Shown here one piece after another: positions 24,795 to 33,300 of a stretch of 64,000 nt of DNA (positions are counted from its first letter, which is position 1; every line of letters starts with the position of its first letter). Made by a program: the position numbers and the translations under genes. This DNA comes from Micromonospora sp. CCTCC AA 2012012 (GTDB taxonomy: Bacteria > Actinomycetota > Actinomycetes > Mycobacteriales > Micromonosporaceae), in assembly GCF_040499845.1 (NCBI RefSeq), contig NZ_CP159342.1, positions 3,162,001 through 3,226,000 of the forward strand. The letters run 5' to 3'. The notes under the pieces were generated by a model, which did no database searches, was not told the origin of the DNA, and saw only the letters and a program-made list of their open reading frames with translations.

Positions 24795-27308
24795 ATGACG
24801 CTCACCGCCGCGCTCCCGAGAAGCGCCGACCCCGACACCCTCTACGACGCGTTCGCCGGCTGGGCGAAGGAGCGCGGCCTCGACCTCTATCCGCACCAGG
24901 AGGAGGCGGTCATCGAGATCGTCTCCGGCGCCAACGTGATCATGAATACGCCGACCGGCTCGGGCAAGAGCCTGGTGGCGATCGCCGCCCACTTCGCCGC
25001 TCTTGCCGACGACCGGACCAGCTTCTACACGGCGCCGATCAAGGCGCTGGTGTCGGAGAAGTTCTTCGCGCTCTGCGAGGTCTTCGGCGCGGAGAACGTC
25101 GGCATGCTCACCGGGGACGCCAGCGTCAACGCCGACGCCCCGATCATCTGCTGCACCGCCGAGATCCTGGCCAACCTCGCCCTGCGCGAGGGCACCCGGG
25201 CCGACGTCGGCCAGGTGATCATGGACGAGTTCCACTTCTACGCCGAGCCGGACCGGGGCTGGGCCTGGCAGGTGCCGATCATCGAGCTGCCGCAGGCGCA
25301 GTTCGTCCTGATGTCCGCCACCCTCGGCGACACCACCCGGTTCGTCGACGACCTGACCCGGCGCACCGGGCGGCCGACCGCCGTCGTCCGCTCGGTCGAG
25401 CGGCCGGTCCCGCTCCTCTTCTCGTACGCGATGACGCCGCTGCACGAGACCCTGGAGGAGCTGCTGGAGACCAAGCAGGCCCCGGTCTACGTCGTGCACT
25501 TCACCCAGGCCGCCGCCCTGGAACGCGCCCAGGCGCTGATGAGCGTCAACGTCTGCACCCGCGCCGAGAAGGACATGATCGCCGCCGCGATCGGTGGGTT
25601 CCGGTTCACCTCCGGCTTCGGCAAGACGCTGTCGAGGCTGGTCCGGCACGGCATCGGCGTGCACCACGCCGGCATGCTGCCCAAGTACCGCCGCCTGGTG
25701 GAGACCCTGGCCCAAGCAGGCCTGCTCAAGGTCATCTGCGGCACCGACACCCTCGGCGTCGGCATCAACGTGCCGATCCGCACCGTGCTCTTCACCGGCC
25801 TGTCGAAGTACGACGGGGTGCGCACCCGGCTGCTCAAGGCCCGCGAGTTCCACCAGATCGCCGGCCGGGCCGGGCGGGCCGGCTTCGACACCCTCGGCCG
25901 GGTCGTCGTGCAGGCCCCCGACCACGTCATCGAGAACACCAAGGCGCTCGCCAAGGCCGGCGACGACCCGAAGAAGCGCCGCAAGGTGGTCAAGAAGAAG
26001 CCGCCGGAGGGCTCCATCGGCTGGGGCGAGCCGACCTTCCAGCGCCTCGTGGAGGCCGAGCCCGAGCCGCTCACCTCCAGCTTCCAGGTCAGCCACTCGA
26101 TGCTGCTCAACGTCATCGGCCGCCCCGGCGACGCGTTCGCCTCGATGCGGCACCTGCTCACGGACAACCACGAGGACCCGGCCGCGCAGCGCCGGCACAT
26201 CCGCCGCGCCATCGCCATCTACCGGGCGCTCAAGGCCGGCGGGGTGGTCGAGCAGCTCGACGAGCCCGACGAGCAGGGCCGACGGGTCCGCCTCACCGTC
26301 GACCTCCAGCTCGACTTCGCCCTCAACCAGCCGCTCTCCCCGCTCGCCCTGGCCGCCATCGAACTGCTCGACACCGAGTCCCCGTCGTACGCCCTGGACG
26401 TGCTCTCGGTGATCGAGTCGATCCTCGACGACCCGCGCCAGGTGCTCTCCGCGCAGCAGTTCAAGGCCCGCGGCGAGGCGGTCGCCGCGATGAAGGCCGA
26501 GGGCATCGAGTACGAGGCGCGCCTGGAACTGCTCGACGAGGTGACCTGGCCCAAGCCCCTCGCCGAACTGCTCGACGGCGCGTACGAGATGTACCGGCAG
26601 GGCCACCCGTGGGTCGCCGACCACCAGCTCTCCCCCAAGTCCGTCGTCCGGGACATGTACGAGCGGGCGATGACCTTCACCGAGTACGTCCAGTTCTACT
26701 CCCTCACCCGCTCCGAGGGCCTGGTGCTGCGCTACCTCGCCGACGCGTACAAGACGCTGCGGCAGACCGTGCCCGAGGACGCCAAGACCGAGGAGCTGGT
26801 CGACCTCATCGAGTGGCTGGGCGAGCTGGTCCGCCAGGTCGACTCCAGCCTGATCGACGAGTGGGAGCGGCTGCGCAACCCGTCCGACGTGGCGGAGGTG
26901 GCCCAGGCGCACGCCGCCCTGGACGACCGGCCGCCGGCGGTCACCCGCAACGCGCGGGCGTTCCGGGTGCTGGTGCGCAACGCGCTCTTCCGTCGGGTCG
27001 AGCTGGCCGCCCTGCGCCGCTGGTGGGACCTCGGCGAGCTGGACTCCGCCTCGGGCTGGGACGCCGACGCCTGGGCGGACGCGCTGGAGCCGTACTTCGA
27101 GTCGTACGACTCGATCGGGGTGGGGCCGGACGCGCGCGGGCCGGCGCTGCTGATGATCGAGCAGGGCCCCTCGACGTGGCGGGTACGCCAGATCCTGGAC
27201 GACCCGGAGGGCGACCACGACTGGGGCATCAGCGCGGAGGTGGACCTCGCCGCCTCCGACGAGGTGGGCGCGGCGGTGGTCCGGATCGTCTCCGTGGGCC
27301 AGCTCTAG
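24795..27308 (+). CDS. Ski2-like DEAD/DEAH-box RNA helicase with DUF3516 C-terminus
   Basis: An 837-aa superfamily 2 helicase conserved across actinobacteria. Walker A is PTGSGKS (about residues 53-59), motif II DEFHFYAEPDRGWAW near 145, motif III SATLGDTTRF, and motif VI GRAGRAGFDTLGR near 357. The C-terminal half is the DUF3516 region (LLNVIGRPGDAF onward). A Lys-rich patch (KKRRKVVKKKPP) follows the helicase core. RNA metabolism is the likely role. The ATG here is followed by conserved sequence; another ATG 12 nt upstream is possible. It ends at a strong intrinsic terminator. Confidence 0.88.
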   Translation: MTLTAALPRSADPDTLYDAFAGWAKERGLDLYPHQEEAVIEIVSGANVIMNTPTGSGKSLVAIAAHFAALADDRTSFYTAPIKALVSEKFFALCEVFGAENVGMLTGDASVNADAPIICCTAEILANLALREGTRADVGQVIMDEFHFYAEPDRGWAWQVPIIELPQAQFVLMSATLGDTTRFVDDLTRRTGRPTAVVRSVERPVPLLFSYAMTPLHETLEELLETKQAPVYVVHFTQAAALERAQALMSVNVCTRAEKDMIAAAIGGFRFTSGFGKTLSRLVRHGIGVHHAGMLPKYRRLVETLAQAGLLKVICGTDTLGVGINVPIRTVLFTGLSKYDGVRTRLLKAREFHQIAGRAGRAGFDTLGRVVVQAPDHVIENTKALAKAGDDPKKRRKVVKKKPPEGSIGWGEPTFQRLVEAEPEPLTSSFQVSHSMLLNVIGRPGDAFASMRHLLTDNHEDPAAQRRHIRRAIAIYRALKAGGVVEQLDEPDEQGRRVRLTVDLQLDFALNQPLSPLALAAIELLDTESPSYALDVLSVIESILDDPRQVLSAQQFKARGEAVAAMKAEGIEYEARLELLDEVTWPKPLAELLDGAYEMYRQGHPWVADHQLSPKSVVRDMYERAMTFTEYVQFYSLTRSEGLVLRYLADAYKTLRQTVPEDAKTEELVDLIEWLGELVRQVDSSLIDEWERLRNPSDVAEVAQAHAALDDRPPAVTRNARAFRVLVRNALFRRVELAALRRWWDLGELDSASGWDADAWADALEPYFESYDSIGVGPDARGPALLMIEQGPSTWRVRQILDDPEGDHDWGISAEVDLAASDEVGAAVVRIVSVGQL

Positions 27309-27319
27309 GAACTTCTTCC

Positions 27320-27354
27320 AAGGGGCCGTCCGGTGCGTCCGGACGGCCCCTTTT
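27320..27354 (+). terminator. Intrinsic terminator after the Ski2-like helicase
   Basis: A perfect 14-bp stem (27320-27333 with 27339-27352), 5-nt loop and TTTT run, just after the helicase stop codon. This is the most canonical intrinsic terminator in the window. Confidence 0.92.
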
Positions 27355-27379
27355 GCACCCTGGGCGATGTCAGGCCCGT

Positions 27380-27403
27380 CGATTAGAATGTATGTACTAA
27401 TCG
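27380..27403. promoter_or_regulatory. Inverted repeat CGATTAG-N10-CTAATCG, candidate operator/promoter
   Basis: Seven-base perfect half-sites flank a 10-bp A+T-rich core in otherwise very GC-rich DNA, 25 bp before the start of the next gene. TAGAAT inside it could be a -10 box. No convincing -35 was found. Confidence 0.55.
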
Positions 27404-27427
27404 AGTTCCTGACCTGGGAGGATGCTC

Positions 27428-28072
27428 GTGACCGCGCCCATCTCCGCCCCCCTCACGCCGTACGCCACCCTCCTCGGTTTCACCCGGTACGTCGACCGCA
27501 CCGGGCCCACCAAGGCCACCTTCGTCGGGGGCCTGCGCAAGCAGCGGGCCAGCCGGCACGGCTTCAACCCGCACGGCCAGTTCGTCAAGGCGCTCAAGGC
27601 CGACGTCGCCTTCCACACCGGCGGCACCCACCTGGCCCAGGTCGCCGACCTGGTCAAGCCCCGCTGGCGCCCGCTCTACGAGGCGCTGGTGCCGGGCGCG
27701 ACCCGGTGGCTCCAGTCGCTGGGCGAGCCGACCGGGGTCGACCTGACCCAGACCCGCGACGCCCTGGCCATGCTCGGCGACCTCCCCGTCAAGATCAACC
27801 CCCACTTCGGCATCCGGTACGCCGACGGCCGCGCCGAGGCCGTCCGGCTGCACTTCGACGAGACCCCGCCGAGTGAGGAGGCGGTGCTGGCGACGCTGCA
27901 CCTGATGGCCCGCCACATGGACGCCGTCCTCCCGCACGCCGAGCCCGTCCTCGTGGACGTCCGGCGCGGCGAGACCCACCGCATGCCCGACGCGGTCAAG
28001 CCCGACCACGTCGAACAGTGGCTGGCCGGCGAAGCCGCCGCCTTCCGCGCCATCTGGTCCACCGCCGCCTGA
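27428..28072 (+). CDS. Conserved hypothetical protein
   Basis: A 214-aa soluble protein not recognised as a known family. Notable segments are TRYVDRTGPTKATFVGGLRK, GFNPHGQFVKALKADV near the N-terminus, and NPHFGIRYADGRAEAVRLHF in the middle. No signal peptide or membrane helix is visible. A GTG start was chosen because GGGAGG lies 6 nt upstream; an ATG 6 nt earlier abuts that site directly. The upstream inverted repeat suggests dedicated regulation, and a repeated hairpin lies downstream. Function cannot be inferred. Confidence 0.7.
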   Translation: MTAPISAPLTPYATLLGFTRYVDRTGPTKATFVGGLRKQRASRHGFNPHGQFVKALKADVAFHTGGTHLAQVADLVKPRWRPLYEALVPGATRWLQSLGEPTGVDLTQTRDALAMLGDLPVKINPHFGIRYADGRAEAVRLHFDETPPSEEAVLATLHLMARHMDAVLPHAEPVLVDVRRGETHRMPDAVKPDHVEQWLAGEAAAFRAIWSTAA

Positions 28073-28123
28073 CCCTCCACCCCCGCGCGCCTCGCGCGCC
28101 CACGCTCGCGAGCCGTCGACTAA

Positions 28124-28173
28124 TTCACGGAAAGAGTGGCTATTCCTCGTCGGATAGCCACTCTTTCCGTGAA
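28124..28173. repeat. Repeated hairpin, copy 2 (20-bp stem)
   Basis: Positions 28124-28143 pair perfectly with 28154-28173. The outer 17 bp of the stem (TTCACGGAAAGAGTGGC) are identical to copy 1 at 7377. It lies just after the unknown gene and just before the AbiEi/DUF559 gene. Confidence 0.85.
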
Positions 28174-28243
28174 AGTGCGGCGCTGGGCGGGGCGTTGTCC
28201 ACAGGGGCTTTCGGTGGGGTGGGTGGGGGGTGAGGGTGGGAGG

Positions 28244-29149
28244 GTGGCTCGTCATCCTCGTCGTCCGGCTGAACTGGCCGGGAAGGTGTTCTTCGCGCGG
28301 GACGTGATTCAGCGCGGTCTGCTGACCCGCAACGAACTGCGGAGCAGCGCGTGGCGGCAGGTGTTCCACAATGTCTACGCCGACGCACGTCTGCCGATCT
28401 CCCACGGCACCCGCTGCCGGGCGGCCGCGTCGTGGCTCTTTCCGCCCGGGTGTGTGGTGGCAGGACGATCGGCTGTCGCCCTGCTGGGTGGTCCGACGCC
28501 GGGGCCGGACGAACCCGTCGAGGTGCTGGTGGACCCGGCGTCCCGATTCGGGCCGCTGGCGGGTCTGCTCATCCACGTCTGCCGGTGGTCCGAGGATGAC
28601 GTGCAGCGGATCGAGCAGATCCCCGTGACCAGCGCCGTCCGTACGTGCTGGGACCTGGCCTGCTGGTTGGACGTCGTGGAGGCGGTGGCACTGGTCGATG
28701 CACTGGTCCATGCCGGGCTGGTCCGGCTGCCGCAGTTGACGGCATATCTGACCCGACGCCGGGGAACGCGAGGAGTCCGCAGGTTCGCCGAGGTCCTGAG
28801 CCTGGTCGACGGAGGCGCGGAGTCACTTCCCGAGTCCCGGCTCCGGGTGCGACTCGTTCAGGCCGGGCTTCCCCGACCCGTGACCCAGCACGTCATCGAA
28901 CGCGGCAACCGCTTCGTGGCCCGGGTCGACCTCGCCTGGCCCGAACTCAAGGTGGCCGTCGAATACGACGGCCTGTGGCACCGCGATCCGGACCAGTTCC
29001 ACCGCGACCGGCAGCGCCTGAACAAGTTGCTCGGCAACGACTGGATCGTCCTCCACGTCACCAGCAAACGCATGAAGGAGGACTTCCCCGCCGTCCTCGC
29101 CGAGATCCGCGCCGCCCTGACCGCCCGCCGTGCCGCCCGCACGGCCTGA
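28244..29149 (+). CDS. AbiEi-like and DUF559 (Vsr/PD-(D/E)XK-type) domain protein
   Basis: About 301 aa. The N-terminal half has a winged-helix start (FFARDVIQRGLLTRNELRSS) and a beta-rich AbiEi-like antitoxin region (WRQVFHNVYADARLPISHG). The C-terminal part is a DUF559 endonuclease-like domain: RVDLAWPELKVAVEYDG, where the Asp and Glu-x-Asp would be active-site acids, then WHRDPDQFHRDRQRLNKLL. This pairing is frequent in actinobacteria; the function is untested and could be defence or DNA repair. The start is uncertain (GTG here, or GTG 21 or 30 nt earlier). Copies of the hairpin repeat lie on both sides. Confidence 0.75.
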   Translation: MARHPRRPAELAGKVFFARDVIQRGLLTRNELRSSAWRQVFHNVYADARLPISHGTRCRAAASWLFPPGCVVAGRSAVALLGGPTPGPDEPVEVLVDPASRFGPLAGLLIHVCRWSEDDVQRIEQIPVTSAVRTCWDLACWLDVVEAVALVDALVHAGLVRLPQLTAYLTRRRGTRGVRRFAEVLSLVDGGAESLPESRLRVRLVQAGLPRPVTQHVIERGNRFVARVDLAWPELKVAVEYDGLWHRDPDQFHRDRQRLNKLLGNDWIVLHVTSKRMKEDFPAVLAEIRAALTARRAARTA

Positions 29150-29152
29150 ACG

Positions 29153-29202
29153 TTCACGGAATGAGTGGCCATTACCAGCGGGATGGCCACTCATTCCGTG
29201 AA
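29153..29202. repeat. Repeated hairpin, copy 3 with compensatory change
   Basis: Positions 29153-29172 pair perfectly with 29183-29202. Compared with copies 1 and 2, one A in the left arm is T and its partner in the right arm changes to match. Paired substitution suggests that the stem structure itself is maintained. It starts 4 bp after the DUF559 gene stop. Confidence 0.85.
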
Positions 29203-29205
29203 TTT

Positions 29206-29241
29206 GGCGCGCGCACAGGCGCGCGCACAGGCGCGCGCAGG
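29206..29241. repeat. Three tandem 12-bp units GGCGCGCGCACA
   Basis: Two exact units and one 10-of-12 match directly follow hairpin copy 3, in the gap before the siderophore-binding-protein stop codon. No function is apparent. Confidence 0.7.
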
Positions 29242-29257
29242 CGGACGGGGGGTGGGG

Positions 29258-30202
29258 TCAGGTGGGGAGGTGGGTTTCGAGGTCGTCGAGGATCTTGTGG
29301 GCGGCGGTGACGCCGATGCCGGTCATCCAGGTCTCGTCGGAGACGACGTGGGCGTTGCCGGCCCTGACCGCGCCGAGGCTCTTCCACAGGGTGCCGGCGG
29401 TGAGCCTCGCCTGCTCGGCGGCGGCCTTGTCGCCGTACGCGGTCACGAAGATGACGTCGCCGTCGACCTCGTTGACCCGCTCGGGGCTGACCAGGTCGAA
29501 GCGCTTGTCCTCCTTGCCGTCGAGGCGCTGCCGGGCGGGGCGGCCCAGCCCGGTGTCGCCGACGACGATGCCGGAGAAGGAGTCCGGGCCGTACACCCGG
29601 ATGTTGCCCGGGATGAAGCGGACGATGGAGATCTCCCGCGAGGCGGCGTCGCCGAGCTTGGCGCCGAGGTCCTTCGCCCGCTTCTCGTACGCCGCCAGCA
29701 GGTCACGGGCCTGCTGCTCGCGCCCCAGGGCCCGACCGTCGAGGAGGAAGTTCTCCTTCCAGGTGATGCCGACCTTCTCGGTGAAGACGGTCGGCGCGAT
29801 GGCGGTCAGCTCGTCATAGAACTTCTCCTGGCGGAACCGGCTGCCGAGGATCAGGTCGGGCTTGAGCGCGGTGATCGCCTCCAGGTCGGGCTCGGTCAGC
29901 ACGCCGACCTCGGTGATGCCGGCGAGCTTCTCCGCCCCGAAGTAGGTGGGCCAGCTCTTCGCCTCGCCCGCGGTGGCCGCGCCGACCGGCGTGACCCCCA
30001 GCGAGAGCGCCGTGTCGATCTTGTCGGTGTCGAGGACGACCACCCGCTTCGGCTCGGCCGGCACCCGGGTGGTGCCCATCGCGTGGGTGATCTCCCGGGT
30101 CTGCCCGCCGGCGGTGCCGGCGACCGGGTCGCTCTCTCCGCAGGCGGTGAGGCCCACGCCGAGGGTGAGGGCCGCGGTGAGAGCGGCGGCGAGACGACGC
30201 AT
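29258..30202 (-). CDS. Iron-siderophore ABC transporter, substrate-binding lipoprotein
   Basis: A 314-aa FepB/FhuD-like binding protein. The signal peptide ends in a lipobox GVGLTAC with the lipidated Cys at about 21. The typical ligand-binding fold follows, with RVVVLDTDKIDTALSLGV near the start and KPDLILGSRFRQEK in the middle. It would capture a ferric siderophore on the outer face of the membrane and deliver it to the two permeases encoded upstream. AAGGACAC precedes the ATG. The start overlaps the ATPase stop by 1 nt. Which siderophore is bound cannot be told; no biosynthesis genes are in the window. Confidence 0.9.
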   Translation of the reverse strand: MRRLAAALTAALTLGVGLTACGESDPVAGTAGGQTREITHAMGTTRVPAEPKRVVVLDTDKIDTALSLGVTPVGAATAGEAKSWPTYFGAEKLAGITEVGVLTEPDLEAITALKPDLILGSRFRQEKFYDELTAIAPTVFTEKVGITWKENFLLDGRALGREQQARDLLAAYEKRAKDLGAKLGDAASREISIVRFIPGNIRVYGPDSFSGIVVGDTGLGRPARQRLDGKEDKRFDLVSPERVNEVDGDVIFVTAYGDKAAAEQARLTAGTLWKSLGAVRAGNAHVVSDETWMTGIGVTAAHKILDDLETHLPT

Positions 30203-31140
30203 CAGTGTCCTTTCGAGGGGTACGGATCGGCGGGCGGACGGGCCGCCCCGCCGGTGACGGAACCGGCCGGAGCCGGGACGACGGCGGCGGCGGACGGGGC
30301 CGGGACGACGGCGGCGGACGGGGCCGGGACGACGGCGGCGGACGGGGCCGCCGGGGCGCGCAGCGAACCGGGACGGCCGGGGACCACCAGCGGCGCGCCG
30401 GTGACCGGGCAGGGCACCACCACGCAGTCGAGGCCGAAGACGTCCCGGACCAGCTCGGCGGTGAGGATGTCGCGGGGCGGCCCGGCGGCGACCACCGTGC
30501 CGGCGCGCATGGCGATCAGGTGGTCGGCGTACCGGGCGGCCTGGTTGAGGTCGTGCAGCACCGCGACGACGGTGCGGCCCCGCTCGGCGCGCAGCCGGTG
30601 CAACAGGTCCAGCACCTCCACCTGGTGGGCCAGGTCGAGGAAGGTGGTGGGCTCGTCCAGCAGCAGCGCCTCGGTGTCCTGGGCGAGGGTCATCGCGATC
30701 CAGACCCGCTGCCGCTGGCCGCCGGAGAGGCTGTCCACCGGGCGGTCGGCGAGCGCGTCGACGTCGGCGCGGAGCATCGCCTGCCGTACGGCCTCGGCGT
30801 CCTGCGCCGACCACTGCCGCCACCAGCGCTGGTAGGGCTGCCGGCCCCGGCCGACCAGGTCGGCGACGGTCACCCCCTCCGGCACCAGCGGGCTCTGCGG
30901 CAGCACGCCGAGCCGCCGGGCCACCTCGCGGGTGGGCAGGTCCCGGATGGCCGTACCGTCGAGCAGCACGCCGCCCCGGCGCGGGGTGAGCAGCCGGGCC
31001 ATGGTGCGCAGCAGGGTGGACTTGCCGCAGGCGTTCGGCCCGACGATGACGGTGAAGGCGTCGGTGGGCAGGTCCACGTCGAGGCCGTCCAGGACGGTCC
31101 GCTCGTCGTAGCCGACGACCAGGTCACGGGTGGCGAGCAA
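30202..31140 (-). CDS. Iron-siderophore ABC transporter, ATP-binding protein
   Basis: A 312-aa FecE/FepC-like ATPase. Walker A is GPNACGKST (about residues 34-42), the signature is LSGGQRQRVW, Walker B ALLLDEPTTFLD, and the His switch is in VLHDLNQAA. The core ends near residue 250. An unusual Ala/Pro/Val-rich tail follows, made of about three copies of PAPSAAVV, encoded by 24-bp DNA repeats. The Gly-to-Cys position in Walker A (GPNACGKS rather than GPNGCGKS) still leaves GKS intact. The start lies 30 bp downstream of the permease stop, in one operon. Confidence 0.92.
   Translation of the reverse strand: MLATRDLVVGYDERTVLDGLDVDLPTDAFTVIVGPNACGKSTLLRTMARLLTPRRGGVLLDGTAIRDLPTREVARRLGVLPQSPLVPEGVTVADLVGRGRQPYQRWWRQWSAQDAEAVRQAMLRADVDALADRPVDSLSGGQRQRVWIAMTLAQDTEALLLDEPTTFLDLAHQVEVLDLLHRLRAERGRTVVAVLHDLNQAARYADHLIAMRAGTVVAAGPPRDILTAELVRDVFGLDCVVVPCPVTGAPLVVPGRPGSLRAPAAPSAAVVPAPSAAVVPAPSAAAVVPAPAGSVTGGAARPPADPYPSKGH
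30273..30347. repeat. Tandem 24-bp repeat in the ATPase gene 3' end
   Basis: Three units of about 24 bp (the first has one extra GCG triplet) encode the PAPSAAVV repeats at the protein C-terminus. Copy number may vary between strains because the units are nearly identical. Confidence 0.85.
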
Positions 31141-31170
31141 GGGGGCCTCCTCGGCACGGGTCGGCGGCCA

Positions 31171-32238
31171 TCAGGACCGCCGCCGGGCGCGCAGCAGCAG
31201 GAACATCAGGTACGGGCCGCCGATCGCGGCGGTGAGCACCCCGGCCGGCAGTTGGGTGGGGGCGAACAGCCGCCGGCCGGCGAGGTCGGCCAGGACCAGC
31301 AGCAGTGCCCCGAGCAGGGCGGCGCAGAGCAGCGGCGGGCGTTCCGCGCGGACCAGCCGGCGGGCCACCTGCGGGGCGACCAGGGCGACGAAGTCGACCG
31401 CGCCGACCTGGGCGGTGACGCTGGCGGCGGCGACCACCCCGGTGGCGGCCAGGCCGACGCGGCGGGCCGCCGGGCGCAGTCCGACGCCCCGGGCGGTGTC
31501 GTCGTCGAGGGCGGTGCTGTTCAGCGCCCAGCCGGCCCAGGCGAGGACGGGCAGCAGCGCGGCGAGGGTGAGCGCGATCCAGGCCGCCTCCGACCAGCCC
31601 TTGCCGGCGAGGGTGCCGATCAGCCAGAGCTGCGCCCGGAGCCCGTCGATCGGGTCGGCGGTGAGCATGACCACCTCGGTGAGCGCGCGCAGCGCGAACG
31701 CCACCGCCACCCCGGCGAGGACGAAGCGCTGCGCGGCCAGGCCGTGCCGGGCGCCGAGGGCCAGCACCAGGGCGGCGGCCAGCAGCGCGCCGACCAGCGC
31801 GGCCGGGGCGACGAGGACGGCGGCGGCCCCGCCGGTCAGGGCGACCGTAGCGGCCAGCCCGGCACCCTGGGTGATGCCGATGACGTCGGGGCTGGCGAGG
31901 GGGTTGCGGGCGACGCTCTGGATCAGCGTGCCGGCGACGCCGAACGCCGCGCCGGCCACCGCCGCGAGCACCAGGCGCGGCAGCCGCAGGTCCAGCACCA
32001 CCAGGTCGTACGGGGTGCCGGCGCCGGAGAGCGCGCGCAGCACGTCGGCCGGGGCGACGTACGGCGTGCCGAGGGAGAGGCTGAGCACCCCGGCGGCGGC
32101 CAGCAGCACGGTGAGCACGGCGGCCACGCCGACGGAGCGGCGGCGGACCTGCACGCTCACCGGACCGGCCCGCAGCAGCCACCGCCCGGGCAGGTGACCG
32201 ACGCCCCGACGGGTCGGGGAGAGGCTCGTCGCGGTCAC
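31171..32238 (-). CDS. Iron-siderophore ABC transporter permease (FecCD family), second subunit
   Basis: A 355-aa integral membrane protein with about nine or ten helices, of FecCD/FepG type. The family hallmark LIQSVARNPLASPDVIGITQGAG is present near residue 105, followed by a coupling-helix region (STALDDDTARGVGL). It pairs with the other permease as a heterodimer over the ATPase. GTG start codon overlaps the first permease's stop in a GTGA pattern. The N-terminal about 30 residues are basic and cytosolic. Confidence 0.92.
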   Translation of the reverse strand: MTATSLSPTRRGVGHLPGRWLLRAGPVSVQVRRRSVGVAAVLTVLLAAAGVLSLSLGTPYVAPADVLRALSGAGTPYDLVVLDLRLPRLVLAAVAGAAFGVAGTLIQSVARNPLASPDVIGITQGAGLAATVALTGGAAAVLVAPAALVGALLAAALVLALGARHGLAAQRFVLAGVAVAFALRALTEVVMLTADPIDGLRAQLWLIGTLAGKGWSEAAWIALTLAALLPVLAWAGWALNSTALDDDTARGVGLRPAARRVGLAATGVVAAASVTAQVGAVDFVALVAPQVARRLVRAERPPLLCAALLGALLLVLADLAGRRLFAPTQLPAGVLTAAIGGPYLMFLLLRARRRS

Positions 32239-33281
32239 GCGGCCACCACGCGGGCGCGGCGGACGAGGAGGGCGAGCAGCGGGGCGCCGACCAGCGCGGT
32301 GACGATGCCGGCGGGCACCTCACCGGGTGGGGCGACCAGTCGACCGGCGACGTCGGCGCCGAGCAGCAGGGCCGGTCCGAGCAGGGCGGAGACCAGCAGG
32401 GTCCACCGGTGGTCGGCGCCGACCAGGGCGCGGGCCAGGTGCGGCACGGCGAGCCCGACGAAGGCGATCGGCCCGGCGGCGGCGACGGCGGCGCCGGTGA
32501 GCAGCACGGCGGCGACACCGCCGGTGAGGCGTACCCGGCCGGTGCGGTGGCCCAGGCCGCGGGCGACGTCGTCGCCGAGGGCGAGGGCGTCCAGGCCCCG
32601 GGCGACCAGCGCGGCCAGCAGCACGCCGACTCCGATGAAGGGGAGCACCTGCCCGGCGACGTCGAGGTCCCGGCCGGTGAGGCCGCCGACGACCCAGAAC
32701 CGGTATTCCTCGAAGGTGCGGGCGTCGATGCTGAGCAGCGCGTACACGACGGAGGCGAGACTGGCGTCGAGGGCCGCGCCGATCAGCGCGAGGGTGACCG
32801 GCCCGGCGCCCTCGCGGGTGCGGTGGGCCACCGCGAAGACGAGCAGGCCGGCCAGCAGCGCACCGCCGATGCCGAACCAGACGTACCCGCCGAGGGTGCC
32901 GACACCGAAGACGGCGATGGCCAGCACCACGCCGAAGGAGGCCCCGGCGCTGATGCCGAGGATCCGTGGCTCGGCGAGGGGGTTGCGGGTGAGCGCCTGG
33001 AAGAGGACGCCGGCGACGGCGAGCGCCACGCCGACGGTGAGCCCGAGGGCGGTCCGCGGCAGCCGCAGTTCCCGGACGATGCTGCTGGCCTCCCCGCCGT
33101 CGGGGGCGGTCAGCGCCTGCCACACCTGCGCGAGGGCGAGCGGCCGGCTGCCGAGGGCGAGGCTCGCGAGCAGGGCCAGCACCAGCAGCAGCACGGCCAC
33201 CCCGACGACCACGGGCCGGCGGGCACCGGGCCGGCGGGCCGTGGCACCGGCCCGGGCGGGCCGGGCGGCGACGGTGGTCAT
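32235..33281 (-). CDS. Iron-siderophore ABC transporter permease (FecCD family), first subunit
   Basis: A 348-aa FepD-like permease and first gene of the import operon. The hallmark LFQALTRNPLAEPRILGISAG is near residue 95, and the coupling region is ALALGDDVARGLGHRTG. An ATG with GAGGGGTGA about 9 nt upstream was chosen over an in-frame TTG 18 nt earlier. Two iron boxes lie 20-62 bp upstream, so the whole operon should be repressed when iron is plentiful. Confidence 0.9.
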   Translation of the reverse strand: MTTVAARPARAGATARRPGARRPVVVGVAVLLLVLALLASLALGSRPLALAQVWQALTAPDGGEASSIVRELRLPRTALGLTVGVALAVAGVLFQALTRNPLAEPRILGISAGASFGVVLAIAVFGVGTLGGYVWFGIGGALLAGLLVFAVAHRTREGAGPVTLALIGAALDASLASVVYALLSIDARTFEEYRFWVVGGLTGRDLDVAGQVLPFIGVGVLLAALVARGLDALALGDDVARGLGHRTGRVRLTGGVAAVLLTGAAVAAAGPIAFVGLAVPHLARALVGADHRWTLLVSALLGPALLLGADVAGRLVAPPGEVPAGIVTALVGAPLLALLVRRARVVAA

Positions 33282-33300
33282 GACGATGTCACCCCTCAAC

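Noticed and set aside
24219..27218. A long (about 1000-codon) open frame on the minus strand opposite the Ski2-like helicase, and similar ones opposite hrpB, the GH9 gene and the iron importer
   Set aside because: These mirror the coding frame of real genes. In GC-rich DNA, antisense frames stay open; their translations are low-complexity Arg/Gly/Pro/Ala without domains.
29206..29241. Tandem 12-bp units as a CRISPR array
   Set aside because: The units are contiguous with no spacers and are low-complexity GC repeats.
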